DNA from: G965222505 sp965222505
Lineage (GTDB): Bacteria > Bacteroidota > Rhodothermia > Rhodothermales > DATKEJ01
DNA: 64,000 bases
NCBI GenBank assembly: GCA_965222505.1
Contig: OZ244956.1
Span: 2,852,001-2,916,000, forward strand
Direction: 5' to 3'
In this document: in pieces, positions 33,767 to 42,768 of the stretch
How positions within the stretch are numbered: position 1 is the first letter of the stretch
Layout: every line of letters begins with the position of its first letter
Notes under the pieces: generated by a model
The model's input: the letters and a program-made list of their open reading frames with translations, nothing else
Told to the model about the DNA's origin: nothing
The model's database searches: none
Program-made: the position numbers and the translations under genes

Positions 33767-34909
33767 ATGCAAGCGCTTCTTGCTCAACTCAAGAATCCCG
33801 CCGGGAAATCCTCGGACCGGTACCTCCTCTGGATGGTCGGGCTGCTGGCCTCACTCGGGATCGTGGCGGTATACAGCGCCATCTCGTTCCTGGCCGAAAC
33901 CAAAGCCGGGGGGGCCACGGGCGCGTTCCTGCGGCGGCACCTGACCTATACGGGATTTGCCATTGCCGTGATGCTGTTGCTGAGCCGGATCGACTACCGG
34001 AAGCTGGTAAAATGGTCCATGCCGGCCCTGCTCGTCTCAATCGGGCTGCTGATTCTGGTTCAGATCAACGGCGTGGTGTCCGGCGGTGCAGCCCGGTGGC
34101 TACGCATTGGGCCGATCACCATTCAACCCTCCGAAATTGCACGGGTGGCGCTGCTGCTGCACATCGGTTTGTTGCTGGCCAAAAAACAACTTTACATCCA
34201 GGATCTGGAGCGGGGGTTCGGCCCGCTGTTGTTCTGGATTATGGGGGTGACGATCCTGATCGGCATGCAGGATTTGTCCACGGCGATGCTGGTTTTTTTT
34301 ACGATGCTCGCGATGAGCTTTGTGGCGCGGGTGCGGATTTTGCACCTGACGGGCCTCGGGCTGATTTTGGTACTTTGCGCGACGCTTTTTTTGATGATGT
34401 CCCCCCACCGGGCCGCACGGGTTGAAGCCTGGCTCGGCGTCAAGATTTTCCCGCACACCAATGCCGAGCAGGTGTTTGCCCAGCAAGACGAGGGCTATCA
34501 GGCCAAACAGGCCAAGATCGCCATCGCGATGGGCGGCATCACCGGTGTTGGCCCCGGCAAGAGCATCCAGCGGGATTTCCTGCCGGCGCCCTATAACGAT
34601 TTTATCTACGCCATCATTGCTGAGGAATATGGACTGGTCGGCGCGCTCGTCCTGTTAGCCGTGTTTGTGTTTCTGCTCTTTCGCGGGTTCATGCGGGTGG
34701 CCCGGGACGCCCCGGATCCACTCGGCCTGTTCCTGGCAACGGGTATCACGGCGGCTATTGCACTCTATGGGTTTGTCAATGCCGGGGTGGCTTGCGGTTT
34801 GTTGCCCGTGACGGGGCTGCCGTTGCCGTTCGTGTCCTACGGCGGGACGGCACTGATCGCCAATGGCGCACTGATGGGCATTCTGTTAAATATATCGAGG
34901 CATCGATGA
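33767..34909 (+). CDS. ftsW: Division SEDS glycosyltransferase FtsW
   Basis: A 380-residue polytopic protein that polymerises septal glycan with FtsI. The ATG at 33767, 13 bp after murD, is chosen because the frame upstream lies inside murD. SEDS landmarks include GGAARWLRIGPITIQPSEIAR and GDMQ-like IGMQDLSTAMLVF. The large loop contains YQAKQAKIAIAMGGITGVGP and PAPYNDFIYAIIAEEYGLVG, and the last helices contain PLPFVSYGGTALIANGALMG. Its stop overlaps the murG start as ATGA. Confidence 0.96.
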   Translation: MQALLAQLKNPAGKSSDRYLLWMVGLLASLGIVAVYSAISFLAETKAGGATGAFLRRHLTYTGFAIAVMLLLSRIDYRKLVKWSMPALLVSIGLLILVQINGVVSGGAARWLRIGPITIQPSEIARVALLLHIGLLLAKKQLYIQDLERGFGPLLFWIMGVTILIGMQDLSTAMLVFFTMLAMSFVARVRILHLTGLGLILVLCATLFLMMSPHRAARVEAWLGVKIFPHTNAEQVFAQQDEGYQAKQAKIAIAMGGITGVGPGKSIQRDFLPAPYNDFIYAIIAEEYGLVGALVLLAVFVFLLFRGFMRVARDAPDPLGLFLATGITAAIALYGFVNAGVACGLLPVTGLPLPFVSYGGTALIANGALMGILLNISRHR

Positions 34910-36039
34910 GTGAAGAGGAAGGCGCACTGAGGCCTCGCGTCCTGTTTGCCGGTGGAGGTACAGGCGGGCATGTGTATCCAGCAATTGCGATTGCGGATGC
35001 CTTGCGCGCCTTGATACCCGAAGTGGTTATCGCCTTCGCCGGCACGCAGGAGCGTTTGGAATGGACAGCCGTGCCCAAAGCCGGTTATCCGATCCATCCG
35101 ATTACCGTAAGTGGATTTCATCGCAAGCAAATGTTGCGCAACCTGACGTTTCCGTTCAAACTGGCCCAGGGGCTGAAGCAAAGCTGGTCCCTGGTCGGCT
35201 CCTTCGACCCCGACGTGGTGGTCGGTACGGGCGGATACGTATCCGGACCGGTCCTTTGGATGGCCGGGCTGCGGGGGCGCACCACGGTGCTGCAAGAGCA
35301 AAACGCTTACGCCGGGGTGACCAACAAACTCCTCGCCAAACGGGCCACGCGCATCCACATCGCCTTCGATGCGGCCAAAGCATACTTCCCCGAAGACAAG
35401 TGCCGATTGAGTGGCAACCCCACCCGACCGGAACTGCGCTCGGCTGACGCGGCAGAGGGGCGGCGGCACTTTGACCTTCCCAAAGGTGCACAAGTGTTGT
35501 TCGTCTTCGGCGGCTCGCTCGGGAGCCACGCCCTGAACGGTATCCTCAAGAAACAGGTCCACGCCCTGCTTGAACATCCGAATTTGTACATCATCTGGCA
35601 GACCGGCAAGCGGTACTTCGACCGGCTCCAGATTCCCGAACTCAAGCACGAGCGCCTCCGCATGTTGAAATACGTGGACCGCATGGATCTGGCCTACGCC
35701 GTGGCCGATTTGGCCCTGTGCCGGTCCGGCGCGATTTCGTGTAGTGAATTGATGGTGACGGGCACGCCCTCGGTCCTGGTGCCTTCGCCCAATGTGGCAG
35801 AAGACCACCAGACGAGCAACGCCCGTGCGATGGTCGATGGCGGCGCGGCGGTTCTGCTGAAAGAGCCGGACATGGACGCGGAACTCGTCGAGACCATCCA
35901 CCGCGTGCTGAACACACCTGAAACTTTAAACCAGATGGCCGAGGCGGCCCACCGCATGGCGCGGCCCCAGGCCGCAGACGTCATCGCCCAAGACATTTTA
36001 ACCCTGGCCCGAGAAGCCGGGCGGCATCCCAACGCATGA
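34906..36039 (+). CDS. murG: UDP-GlcNAc:lipid I N-acetylglucosaminyltransferase
   Basis: A 377-residue peripheral membrane GT-B enzyme that converts lipid I to lipid II. N-terminal GGGTGGHVYPAIAIADAL; then SGFHRKQMLRN, VGTGGYVSGPVLWMA, EQNAYAGVTNKLLAK and the donor-site region RSGAISCSELMVTGTPSVLV. The start at 34906 overlaps the ftsW stop by 4 bp, and its own stop overlaps murC by 4 bp. Both indicate translational coupling. Confidence 0.97.
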   Translation: MSEEEGALRPRVLFAGGGTGGHVYPAIAIADALRALIPEVVIAFAGTQERLEWTAVPKAGYPIHPITVSGFHRKQMLRNLTFPFKLAQGLKQSWSLVGSFDPDVVVGTGGYVSGPVLWMAGLRGRTTVLQEQNAYAGVTNKLLAKRATRIHIAFDAAKAYFPEDKCRLSGNPTRPELRSADAAEGRRHFDLPKGAQVLFVFGGSLGSHALNGILKKQVHALLEHPNLYIIWQTGKRYFDRLQIPELKHERLRMLKYVDRMDLAYAVADLALCRSGAISCSELMVTGTPSVLVPSPNVAEDHQTSNARAMVDGGAAVLLKEPDMDAELVETIHRVLNTPETLNQMAEAAHRMARPQAADVIAQDILTLAREAGRHPNA

Positions 36040-37448
36040 ACGCACCCCGTAGACAAAAAACCCTGGGCCGGATTCGGCACGTCCATATGGTCGGCATCGG
36101 TGGCATCGGCATGAGCTCGATTGCCGAGGTGTTGCTGGCGCGGGGCTATGAGGTGACGGGCTCGGACCTGCAACAGAGCGATACGACGGAGCGCCTGGTC
36201 CGCCTTGGCGCACGGATTTACCAAGGCCATGCCGAAACCCAGGTGAGCGATGCCGATGTGGTGGTCTACTCCTCGGCGGTTCGGCCGCTGGAGAACCCGG
36301 AGACCATCGCGGCTGAAGCCCGGCACCTCCCGCTGATTCGGCGGGACGAGATGCTGGGCGAGTTGATGCGGATGAAATACGGCATCGGCATTGCCGGGAC
36401 GCACGGCAAAACCACCACCACCACCATGACCGGGCTGGTCGTCGGCGGTGGGGGGTACGACCCCACGATCATCGTGGGTGGCAAGGTGGCCGCGTTTGGG
36501 TCCAACGCGGTCAGTGGGGAAGGGGACATCATCGTTATCGAAGCCGATGAATATGACCGCACCTTCCTGCGCCTGACGCCGGTGCTGGCGGTGATTACGA
36601 ATATTGAAGAAGAACACCTGGACATTTATACGGACCTCGACGACATCCTGCAATCCTTCCTGCAATTTGCCAATGCGGTCCCCTTTTTCGGGGCAGCTAT
36701 TGTTTGCCTGGACGACCCCAATGTGCAAGCCATCCTGAACGACATTGACCGGCCCGTGGTCACGTACGGCACCGCCCGGCAGGCCCTGATTCGGGCCGTG
36801 GATATCGAGCGGCAGCAGATGCAGACCCGGTTTACCGTCACCCAGAACGGAGAGGCCCTCGGTGTACTCACGTTGAACACCCCCGGTATGCACAATGTGC
36901 GCAACGCGCTGGCCGCTGTTGCGGTCGGGTTAGAACTCGAAATTCCTTTTGCCTCCATCCAGGAAAGCCTGGCCGGATACACCGGTGTCCAGCGGCGCTT
37001 TCAGGTCCGGGGCGAAGCCAACAGCATCCTGCACATAGACGACTACGCACACCATCCGACTGAAATCATGACCACGCTCGATGCCGCCAGCAAAGGCTGG
37101 CCGGGCCGCCGGATCGTGGCTGTGTTTCAGCCCCATTTGTACTCTCGCACGCGCGATTTTCAGGACGCCTTCGGGCGCGCCTTCTTTGACGCCGATGTGT
37201 TGGTCGTGACCGACATTTATCCGGCACGCGAACAGCCTGTACCGGGCATCACCGGCCAACTGGTAACGGACCTGGCCGTGCGGTACGGGCACCGGGATGT
37301 GCGGTACGTCGAAGACAAAAAGCAGTTGCCGGATTACATCGTAGACCTCACCGAACCGGGCGACGTGGTCCTCTGGCTCGGTGCCGGAGACATCTGGCGC
37401 TACAGTAAACATTGTTGGGCGTTATTAAACGAAGCGGATCATGGCTAA
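36036..37448 (+). CDS. murC: UDP-MurNAc:L-alanine ligase
   Basis: A 470-residue ligase that starts the stem peptide. HMVGIGGIGMSSIAEVL at the N-terminus; ATP loop GIAGTHGKTTTTTMTG; EADEYDRTFL; C-terminal DDYAHHPTEIMTTLDA and VFQPHLYSRT. It overlaps murG by 4 bp and ftsQ by 8 bp, so this part of the cluster is one transcript. No murB or ddl follows, unlike in E. coli. Confidence 0.97.
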   Translation: MNAPRRQKTLGRIRHVHMVGIGGIGMSSIAEVLLARGYEVTGSDLQQSDTTERLVRLGARIYQGHAETQVSDADVVVYSSAVRPLENPETIAAEARHLPLIRRDEMLGELMRMKYGIGIAGTHGKTTTTTMTGLVVGGGGYDPTIIVGGKVAAFGSNAVSGEGDIIVIEADEYDRTFLRLTPVLAVITNIEEEHLDIYTDLDDILQSFLQFANAVPFFGAAIVCLDDPNVQAILNDIDRPVVTYGTARQALIRAVDIERQQMQTRFTVTQNGEALGVLTLNTPGMHNVRNALAAVAVGLELEIPFASIQESLAGYTGVQRRFQVRGEANSILHIDDYAHHPTEIMTTLDAASKGWPGRRIVAVFQPHLYSRTRDFQDAFGRAFFDADVLVVTDIYPAREQPVPGITGQLVTDLAVRYGHRDVRYVEDKKQLPDYIVDLTEPGDVVLWLGAGDIWRYSKHCWALLNEADHG

Positions 37449-38202
37449 ACGCCGTAGCAAAACAAAGCAAACGCCGGCATGGGTCGGCCCCACGGTAGGG
37501 GTATCAATCATCGGTATCCTGGCGGTGGCACTGACGTGGTACTGGTTGAGCGGCTTGGCGCTCGAAAAAATCTCTATCGTTGGAGAACAGCATGCCACAG
37601 CCATCACGTTGCAGCATATTGCACGCATCCCGCAGGACACGCTGTTGTTTGACATCGACCCGCAAGTGGTACAAGAGCGCATTCTGCAACATCCGTGGGT
37701 ACAGGAAGCCGTCGTGAGAAGACTCCCACCGGGTACGCTTTCGATCCACGTCGCTGAGCGAACGCCAGTCGCCCTGGTCCTCAACGTGCGGGGTGCGCCG
37801 GCCTACTACCTGGACCGGGAGGGGTACCAGATGCCTGTCGATACGATGGATGCGCACAACGTCCCGCTGGTGCGGGGGGTGAAGGGGCCCGTCAAGACTG
37901 CACAGCCGGTCGAAAACAAGAGCCTGTTGGCTCTGCTCAAAACCCTGGATACTGTGGACGAACAGACCGATGCCTTGCTTTCTGAATTCGATCTGTTGCC
38001 GTCGGGGGATGTAGACCTCTACACGGCACCCGCGCCGAACCGAGGTCCGATTCGGGTGCGGCTGGGGCAGGGGGGATACAGCGAGAAGCTGGCCCGGCTA
38101 CAGGCGTTCTGGCATCAAGCCATCCTGCCGCAATCCAGCACCCGGTTCGAGTGGATTGATCTCCGTTTTGACGGCCAAATCGTAACCCGCGAAAAGGCAT
38201 AA
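37441..38202 (+). CDS. ftsQ: Cell division protein FtsQ (DivIB)
   Basis: A 253-residue bitopic protein. Short basic cytoplasmic part, membrane helix (VGVSIIGILAVALTWYWLSG), then a POTRA domain (LEKISIVGEQHATAITLQHI to LSIHVAERTPVALVLN) and a beta domain ending LRFDGQIVTREKA. It bridges early and late divisome proteins with FtsL. The 8-bp overlap with murC and its place before ftsA support the call despite low family conservation. Confidence 0.9.
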   Translation: MAKRRSKTKQTPAWVGPTVGVSIIGILAVALTWYWLSGLALEKISIVGEQHATAITLQHIARIPQDTLLFDIDPQVVQERILQHPWVQEAVVRRLPPGTLSIHVAERTPVALVLNVRGAPAYYLDREGYQMPVDTMDAHNVPLVRGVKGPVKTAQPVENKSLLALLKTLDTVDEQTDALLSEFDLLPSGDVDLYTAPAPNRGPIRVRLGQGGYSEKLARLQAFWHQAILPQSSTRFEWIDLRFDGQIVTREKA

Positions 38203-38260
38203 GTACACCACCTTACTTTCTATAACCGACCTACCCATACAACCGTCGGAGGCTAGTAAC

Positions 38261-39604
38261 ATGAAAGAACATATTGTAATCGGCGTGGACATCGGCACGA
38301 CCAAAGTGTGTGCCATTGTGGCCGCCGCCAACGATTTCGGTCGGATTAACGTGCTCGGCGTTGGCGTCGCCGACTCGTACGGACTGAACCGGGGCGTCGT
38401 CGTCAACATCGACAAAACGGTCGAGGCGGTGCAACGCGCCGTCAATGAGGCCGAACGCATGGCCGGCCTGCATGGCCGCCGCGTGATCGTCGGTATTGCC
38501 GGGGATCACATCCAGAGTTTCCAAAGCCGGGGTGTGATCACCATCCGCAAGGGCGAAATCTCGAAGCAGGACGTACAGCGTCTGCTTGACGATACCCGCA
38601 ACGTGGCCCTCCCGGCCGACCGCAAGATTTTACACATCATCCCGCAAGAGTTCATCGTAGATGGCCAGGATGGCGTTGCAGATCCCGTCGGAATGAGTGG
38701 CGTGCGGCTCGAAGCCAATGTGCACGTCATCACCGGACTGGTCTCGGCCACGAAGAACGTATTCCGGTGTATCGAAAAGGCCCAATACGAAGTGGCAGAC
38801 ATCGTGCTGGAACCGCTGGCTTCGTCCTATGCCGTGCTGCACCAAGATGAGAAGGAAATCGGTGTAGCCCTGGTTGACATTGGCGGTGGCACGACGGACA
38901 TCGCCGTGTTTGAAGACAACATGATCCGCCATACCGGCGTCGTCGCGATTGCGGGCAACCAGGTCACGGACGATCTGCGCAAGGGCCTCGGCATCATGCG
39001 GGATCAGGCCGAGCGGCTCAAGTGCCAGTACGGCTCTGCTTTGGTGGACCTGATCGAAGAGGACGTCCAGGTCGGGATTCCCGGCATTGCGGGGCGGCCC
39101 GAGAAGTCGATCCGGCAGTCTGCCCTGGCGCAGATCATCCAACCGCGGATGGAAGAAATACTGGAAATCGTTGGGATCGAGATCAAGCGCAGCGGCTATG
39201 CCGATCAACTCGGGGCCGGTGTGGTCCTGACCGGCGGCGGCTCAATGATCCCCGGCACGGCCGAACTGGCCACCGAAATCCTTGGTTTGGAGACCCGTGT
39301 GGGTCGGGCGATGGGACTTTCGGGCGGCCTGGTACAGGAAGTGAACCATCCCAAATTCTCAACAGCCGTCGGGCTGGTGCTGTACGGGCTGCGCCCCGAA
39401 GGCTTGGCCAATGCCCCGATGGATGCCCATGCCAAACCCATTCAGACGTTTGAACCCGTCGTCGAAGAACGGAGGCCTGCTTCATCGCGGCTGGAGCCGG
39501 CGTTGGTCGAGGAGTTGGTCGAAGAAGGCATCGGGGCGGAGGCTGAGGCGGGCCGCATGGGCAAAATTGGCGAGCGCATGCGCCGCTGGTTTGAGGAATT
39601 GTAA
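38261..39604 (+). CDS. ftsA: Cell division protein FtsA
   Basis: A 447-residue actin-like ATPase that anchors FtsZ to the membrane. Phosphate-1 motif IGVDIGTTKVCAIV; the SHS2 (1C) domain; phosphate-2 VALVDIGGGTTDIAVF; adenosine motif VVLTGGGSMIPG. The C-terminal extension (about 70 residues) ends in an amphipathic helix (RMGKIGERMRRWFEEL) suited to membrane targeting. A weak ribosome site (gtcggagg) precedes the ATG. Confidence 0.96.
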   Translation: MKEHIVIGVDIGTTKVCAIVAAANDFGRINVLGVGVADSYGLNRGVVVNIDKTVEAVQRAVNEAERMAGLHGRRVIVGIAGDHIQSFQSRGVITIRKGEISKQDVQRLLDDTRNVALPADRKILHIIPQEFIVDGQDGVADPVGMSGVRLEANVHVITGLVSATKNVFRCIEKAQYEVADIVLEPLASSYAVLHQDEKEIGVALVDIGGGTTDIAVFEDNMIRHTGVVAIAGNQVTDDLRKGLGIMRDQAERLKCQYGSALVDLIEEDVQVGIPGIAGRPEKSIRQSALAQIIQPRMEEILEIVGIEIKRSGYADQLGAGVVLTGGGSMIPGTAELATEILGLETRVGRAMGLSGGLVQEVNHPKFSTAVGLVLYGLRPEGLANAPMDAHAKPIQTFEPVVEERRPASSRLEPALVEELVEEGIGAEAEAGRMGKIGERMRRWFEEL

Positions 39605-39691
39605 ACACAAAACACAGTCATTCCCACTACTAATCGCGGGGTTGCTCACCCCGAACACATGCATACACAAAACCACAATTTGGAGGGCACC

Positions 39692-40939
39692 ATGTCGCCA
39701 GCGAAGATAAGTGATCACTTTAGTTTTGAATCCGACACGATGGAGCCGGTAGTAATCCGGGTCATCGGCGTCGGTGGAGGCGGAGGCAATGCCGTCAACA
39801 ATATGATCCGTAAGGGCATCAAGGGCATCGAATTCATCGCCATCAATACCGATGTACAAGCCCTCAACGCCAATTTATCACCGACCAAGATCCAGATCGG
39901 CCGTGCGCTGACGAAGGGGCTTGGAGCTGGTGCCCGCCCCGGCATCGGGGCCGAAGCGGCAGAGGAAAGCCGATCCGAAATTGAGCAAGCGTTACAAGGG
40001 ACCGATATGCTGTTCATCACCGCCGGTATGGGCGGCGGGACGGGCACCGGTGCGGCCCCGGTTGTATCCGCGATTGCCAAACGGCTCGGCATCCTCACCG
40101 TTGCCATCGTGACGCGCCCCTTCCTATGTGAAGGCAACCGGCGCAGCATGGCAGGCGATGAAGGCATCAAGTTCTTGTCCGAGAACGTCGATACGCTCAT
40201 CGTCATTCCCAATGAGCGGTTGTTGGACGTTTGTGATCCTGATGCCACCCTCATCGATGCGTTCGAAGTCGCAGACGATGTGCTCTACAACGCCACGCGC
40301 GGCATCAGTGACCTGATCACCGAACACGGCCTGATCAACCTGGATTTCGCCGACGTCGAAACGACCATGGAGAACGGCGGCAAAGCCCTCATGGGGGCCG
40401 CTACAGCCACCGGCGAAAACCGGGCCGAAAAAGCAGCTGTGGAAGCCATTTCCAGTCCGTTGCTCGACGGCCTGTCAATAGCTGGCGCCAGCAACGTGCT
40501 GGTCAACATCACGGCCGGTCAAACCCTCGGGATCCGCGAGGCGACCACGGCCATGGACATCATAAACCGCGAATCGGGATCCGAAGCAGATGTGATCTTC
40601 GGGACCGTCATCGACCCGGAAATGGGTGAAGGACTGCGCGTGACAGTTATCGCCACAGGCTTCGACAAGGTCCTGGCCGACGAAATCGGCATTGATCCGG
40701 AAAAACGCCGGATGGTGCAGATCGAACATGGTATACGTCATTACAAGGGCGAAGAAAACCTCAAAGCCCTGGATCAACCCGCTTACCAGCGCCGAGGTAC
40801 ACCGGGCATGACCCAGGAGGGTAGCACACGTAGACGGGCCACCGTGCGCACCCTGCGTAGCAGCGACCTGGAGGGTCGCCGGGAGCATAAGCCCAGCGTT
40901 GAGGATGCCCCCGCATTCCTGCGCAAAATGATGGACTAA
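39692..40939 (+). CDS. ftsZ: Cell division protein FtsZ
   Basis: Tubulin-like GTPase forming the Z ring. N-terminal VIGVGGGGGNAVNNMI, the signature GGMGGGTGTGAAPVVS, and the T7-loop region followed by GSEADVIFGTVIDPEMG. A short linker leads to the C-terminal tail APAFLRKMMD, which binds FtsA. The ATG at 39692 (415 residues) is preferred over 39659 because a good ribosome site (ttggaggg) sits just upstream. It is the last gene of the cluster and is followed by a strong terminator. Confidence 0.97.
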   Translation: MSPAKISDHFSFESDTMEPVVIRVIGVGGGGGNAVNNMIRKGIKGIEFIAINTDVQALNANLSPTKIQIGRALTKGLGAGARPGIGAEAAEESRSEIEQALQGTDMLFITAGMGGGTGTGAAPVVSAIAKRLGILTVAIVTRPFLCEGNRRSMAGDEGIKFLSENVDTLIVIPNERLLDVCDPDATLIDAFEVADDVLYNATRGISDLITEHGLINLDFADVETTMENGGKALMGAATATGENRAEKAAVEAISSPLLDGLSIAGASNVLVNITAGQTLGIREATTAMDIINRESGSEADVIFGTVIDPEMGEGLRVTVIATGFDKVLADEIGIDPEKRRMVQIEHGIRHYKGEENLKALDQPAYQRRGTPGMTQEGSTRRRATVRTLRSSDLEGRREHKPSVEDAPAFLRKMMD

Positions 40940-41061
40940 CGCTTGCTGAGCCAATAAACCGGTTCAAACACGGTGCGTGCTGTTTTAGGATGCACCCATG
41001 ACCTTACTACGGAGAGCCGAAGCACGGCTTTTCCAAACCGCGGCCCTTGAGCAAGGCCCTC

Positions 41062-41107
41062 GGCCCTGTGTGCCCCCTCCAGCACACGGGGCCCTTTTTA
41101 TTTTTTG
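41062..41107 (+). terminator. Intrinsic terminator of the dcw cluster
   Basis: A 12-bp stem (ggccctgtgtgc and gcacacggggcc, one wobble) with an 8-base loop, followed by tttttattttt. This is a textbook rho-independent terminator about 120 bp after ftsZ. It lies inside the open frame that extends the next gene upstream, which argues for a downstream start of that gene. Confidence 0.9.
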
Positions 41108-41110
41108 CTC

Positions 41111-41138
41111 CCAATCACCCATCACCAATCACCAATTG
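41111..41138 (+). repeat. Four tandem ATCACCA-family heptamers (locus E)
   Basis: ccaatca, cccatca, ccaatca and ccaattg follow one another in exact 7-bp register between the terminator and the next gene. It is the direct-repeat counterpart of the inverted array at 12595-12693, and no second arm was found. Confidence 0.7.
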
Positions 41139-41159
41139 AAACCGTCTCCTGTTGAGCGC

Positions 41160-42581
41160 TTGACCGAACTCTTTGAGCAGTGGTCGGGCGAGAAAATCAT
41201 TCGGGCCGTTCCGTTGCCACCTTCAGGATCGCGGCGGGAATATTTCCGGCTTAAAAGCACCAACCGGACGGCCATTGGGGCCTATAACCCGCACAAGAAA
41301 GAGAACCGGGCGTTTATCCACTTCACCCGACACTTTCTCAAAAAAGGTATCCCCGTACCCCGCATCTACAAGACCGACCAGCGGAACGATGTCTACATCG
41401 TAGAGGACCTGGGAGACTCGACGTTGTTTTCCTACCTCGCCGAGTGTCGCAAGGCTGGCCACTTCCCCACGCCGGTCTACAAACACGTCGTTGAGGCTCT
41501 GGCACATTTGCAGATTGAGGGCGGGCGTGGTCTGGATTACAGCCTGTGTTATCCCCGGGCCAAGTTCGACCGGCAGTCAATGCTCTGGGACATGAGCTAT
41601 TTCAAGCACTTCTTCCTCAAGCTCGGCCACATCACCTACGATGAGCAAGCCCTGGAAGACGACTTTAATACCTTCGCCGATTACCTGATGCAGGCCGAAA
41701 CGGACTATTTCCTGTTTCGGGATTTCCAGAGCCGCAACATCATGCTCTACAAGGGAGGCCCATATTTTATCGACTATCAGGGGGGGCGGCAAGGGGCGTT
41801 GCAGTACGACCTGGCCTCTTTACTCTTTCAGGCCAAAGCAAACCTGGCTCCCGAACTACGCGAGGAATTGCTACATCACTATTTGGCCGCCGCCGGTCGG
41901 TTGACCGCCATCGAACCCAAGACGTTCATCAACCATTATTACGGCTATGTGCTCGTCCGGACGATCCAGGTCTTGGGGGCATACGGATTCCGGGGGTTTT
42001 ATGAGCGCAAGGATCATTTTCTGGAGAGCATTCCCTTTGCCATCAAAAACACCGAATGGCTCCTGGAGCATGTGCGCTTCCCGGTTTCGCTGCCAGCGCT
42101 AACCGGTGTGCTGGAGGCCATCGTGGAGAACAAGACGCTGAAGGAGATTGCTCCCAAAACCTTCGAAAACGGCCAAAGCCTGACGGTGGCCGTGCGCAGT
42201 TTTTCCTACAAACGCGGCATTCCGGAGGACCCCTCCGATCACGGCGGTGGGTTCGTGTTCGATTGCCGTGCGCTGAACAATCCAGGCCGGTACCCGGCAT
42301 ATCAACACCTGACGGGCCGGGATGAGGACGTCATCACGTTTTTCAACAAGCAATCCCAGATAGATGCTTTCTTGCGCCGGGTTTATGCCCTCGTTGATCC
42401 GTCGATTGAGCGCTACCTGGAACGCGGCTTCACGCATTTGATGGTGAGTTTCGGCTGTACCGGCGGCCAGCACCGCTCTGTATTTTGTGCCGACAGCCTC
42501 GCCGAGCACCTCCGCTCGAAATACAACGTCAAGGTGGAACTTGCGCACATTGAGCAGGAGTTGAAAGGGTGGCAGAACTAG
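41160..42581 (+). CDS. Fusion of an APH/AmgK-like sugar kinase and a RapZ C-terminal domain
   Basis: The N-terminal half (about 1-330) is an aminoglycoside-phosphotransferase-fold kinase with FRDFQSRNIMLY (catalytic-loop position) and FIDYQGGRQGALQYDLASLL (metal-binding Asp). This is the pattern of AmgK-type N-acetylmuramate/N-acetylglucosamine kinases. The C-terminal part (about 335-473) is the RapZ C-terminal domain: RSFSYKRGIPED, FDCRALNNPGRYP, LTGRDEDV and FGCTGGQHRSVF. RapZ senses glucosamine-6-phosphate in enterobacteria, so the fusion suggests amino-sugar recycling linked to control. The TTG at 41160 is preferred because the ATG at 40998 would read through a terminator and a repeat. 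Confidence 0.85.
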   Translation: MTELFEQWSGEKIIRAVPLPPSGSRREYFRLKSTNRTAIGAYNPHKKENRAFIHFTRHFLKKGIPVPRIYKTDQRNDVYIVEDLGDSTLFSYLAECRKAGHFPTPVYKHVVEALAHLQIEGGRGLDYSLCYPRAKFDRQSMLWDMSYFKHFFLKLGHITYDEQALEDDFNTFADYLMQAETDYFLFRDFQSRNIMLYKGGPYFIDYQGGRQGALQYDLASLLFQAKANLAPELREELLHHYLAAAGRLTAIEPKTFINHYYGYVLVRTIQVLGAYGFRGFYERKDHFLESIPFAIKNTEWLLEHVRFPVSLPALTGVLEAIVENKTLKEIAPKTFENGQSLTVAVRSFSYKRGIPEDPSDHGGGFVFDCRALNNPGRYPAYQHLTGRDEDVITFFNKQSQIDAFLRRVYALVDPSIERYLERGFTHLMVSFGCTGGQHRSVFCADSLAEHLRSKYNVKVELAHIEQELKGWQN

Positions 42582-42583
42582 AG

Positions 42584-42743
42584 GCCGTGACTGAAAAATA
42601 TCATCGCTGGTTACGCACGGTCCTGAATGCTGCCTCACCGCGTTACTTTCGTCACACGATGCGCCGCATCGCGTTCCTCAAGTGCCTTGTGACGCAACAT
42701 CAGTCCTCGTGCTCACCGACGCGCTGAATTGTTCAGTCACGGC
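42584..42743. repeat. Inverted repeat with 12-bp perfect ends (possible miniature element)
   Basis: gccgtgactgaa (42584-42595) and ttcagtcacggc (42732-42743) are exact complements 136 bp apart. The interior includes a smaller palindrome gatgcgccgcatc. It fills the gap between the RapZ fusion and yceH and encodes nothing visible. No target duplication was recognised. Confidence 0.45.
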
Positions 42744-42768
42744 AAATACCTTCGTACCTGAAAGCAAT

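Noticed and set aside
35694..36893. A 399-codon open frame antisense to murG and murC
   Set aside because: It crosses the junction of two overlapping conserved genes on the other strand and has no domain signature.
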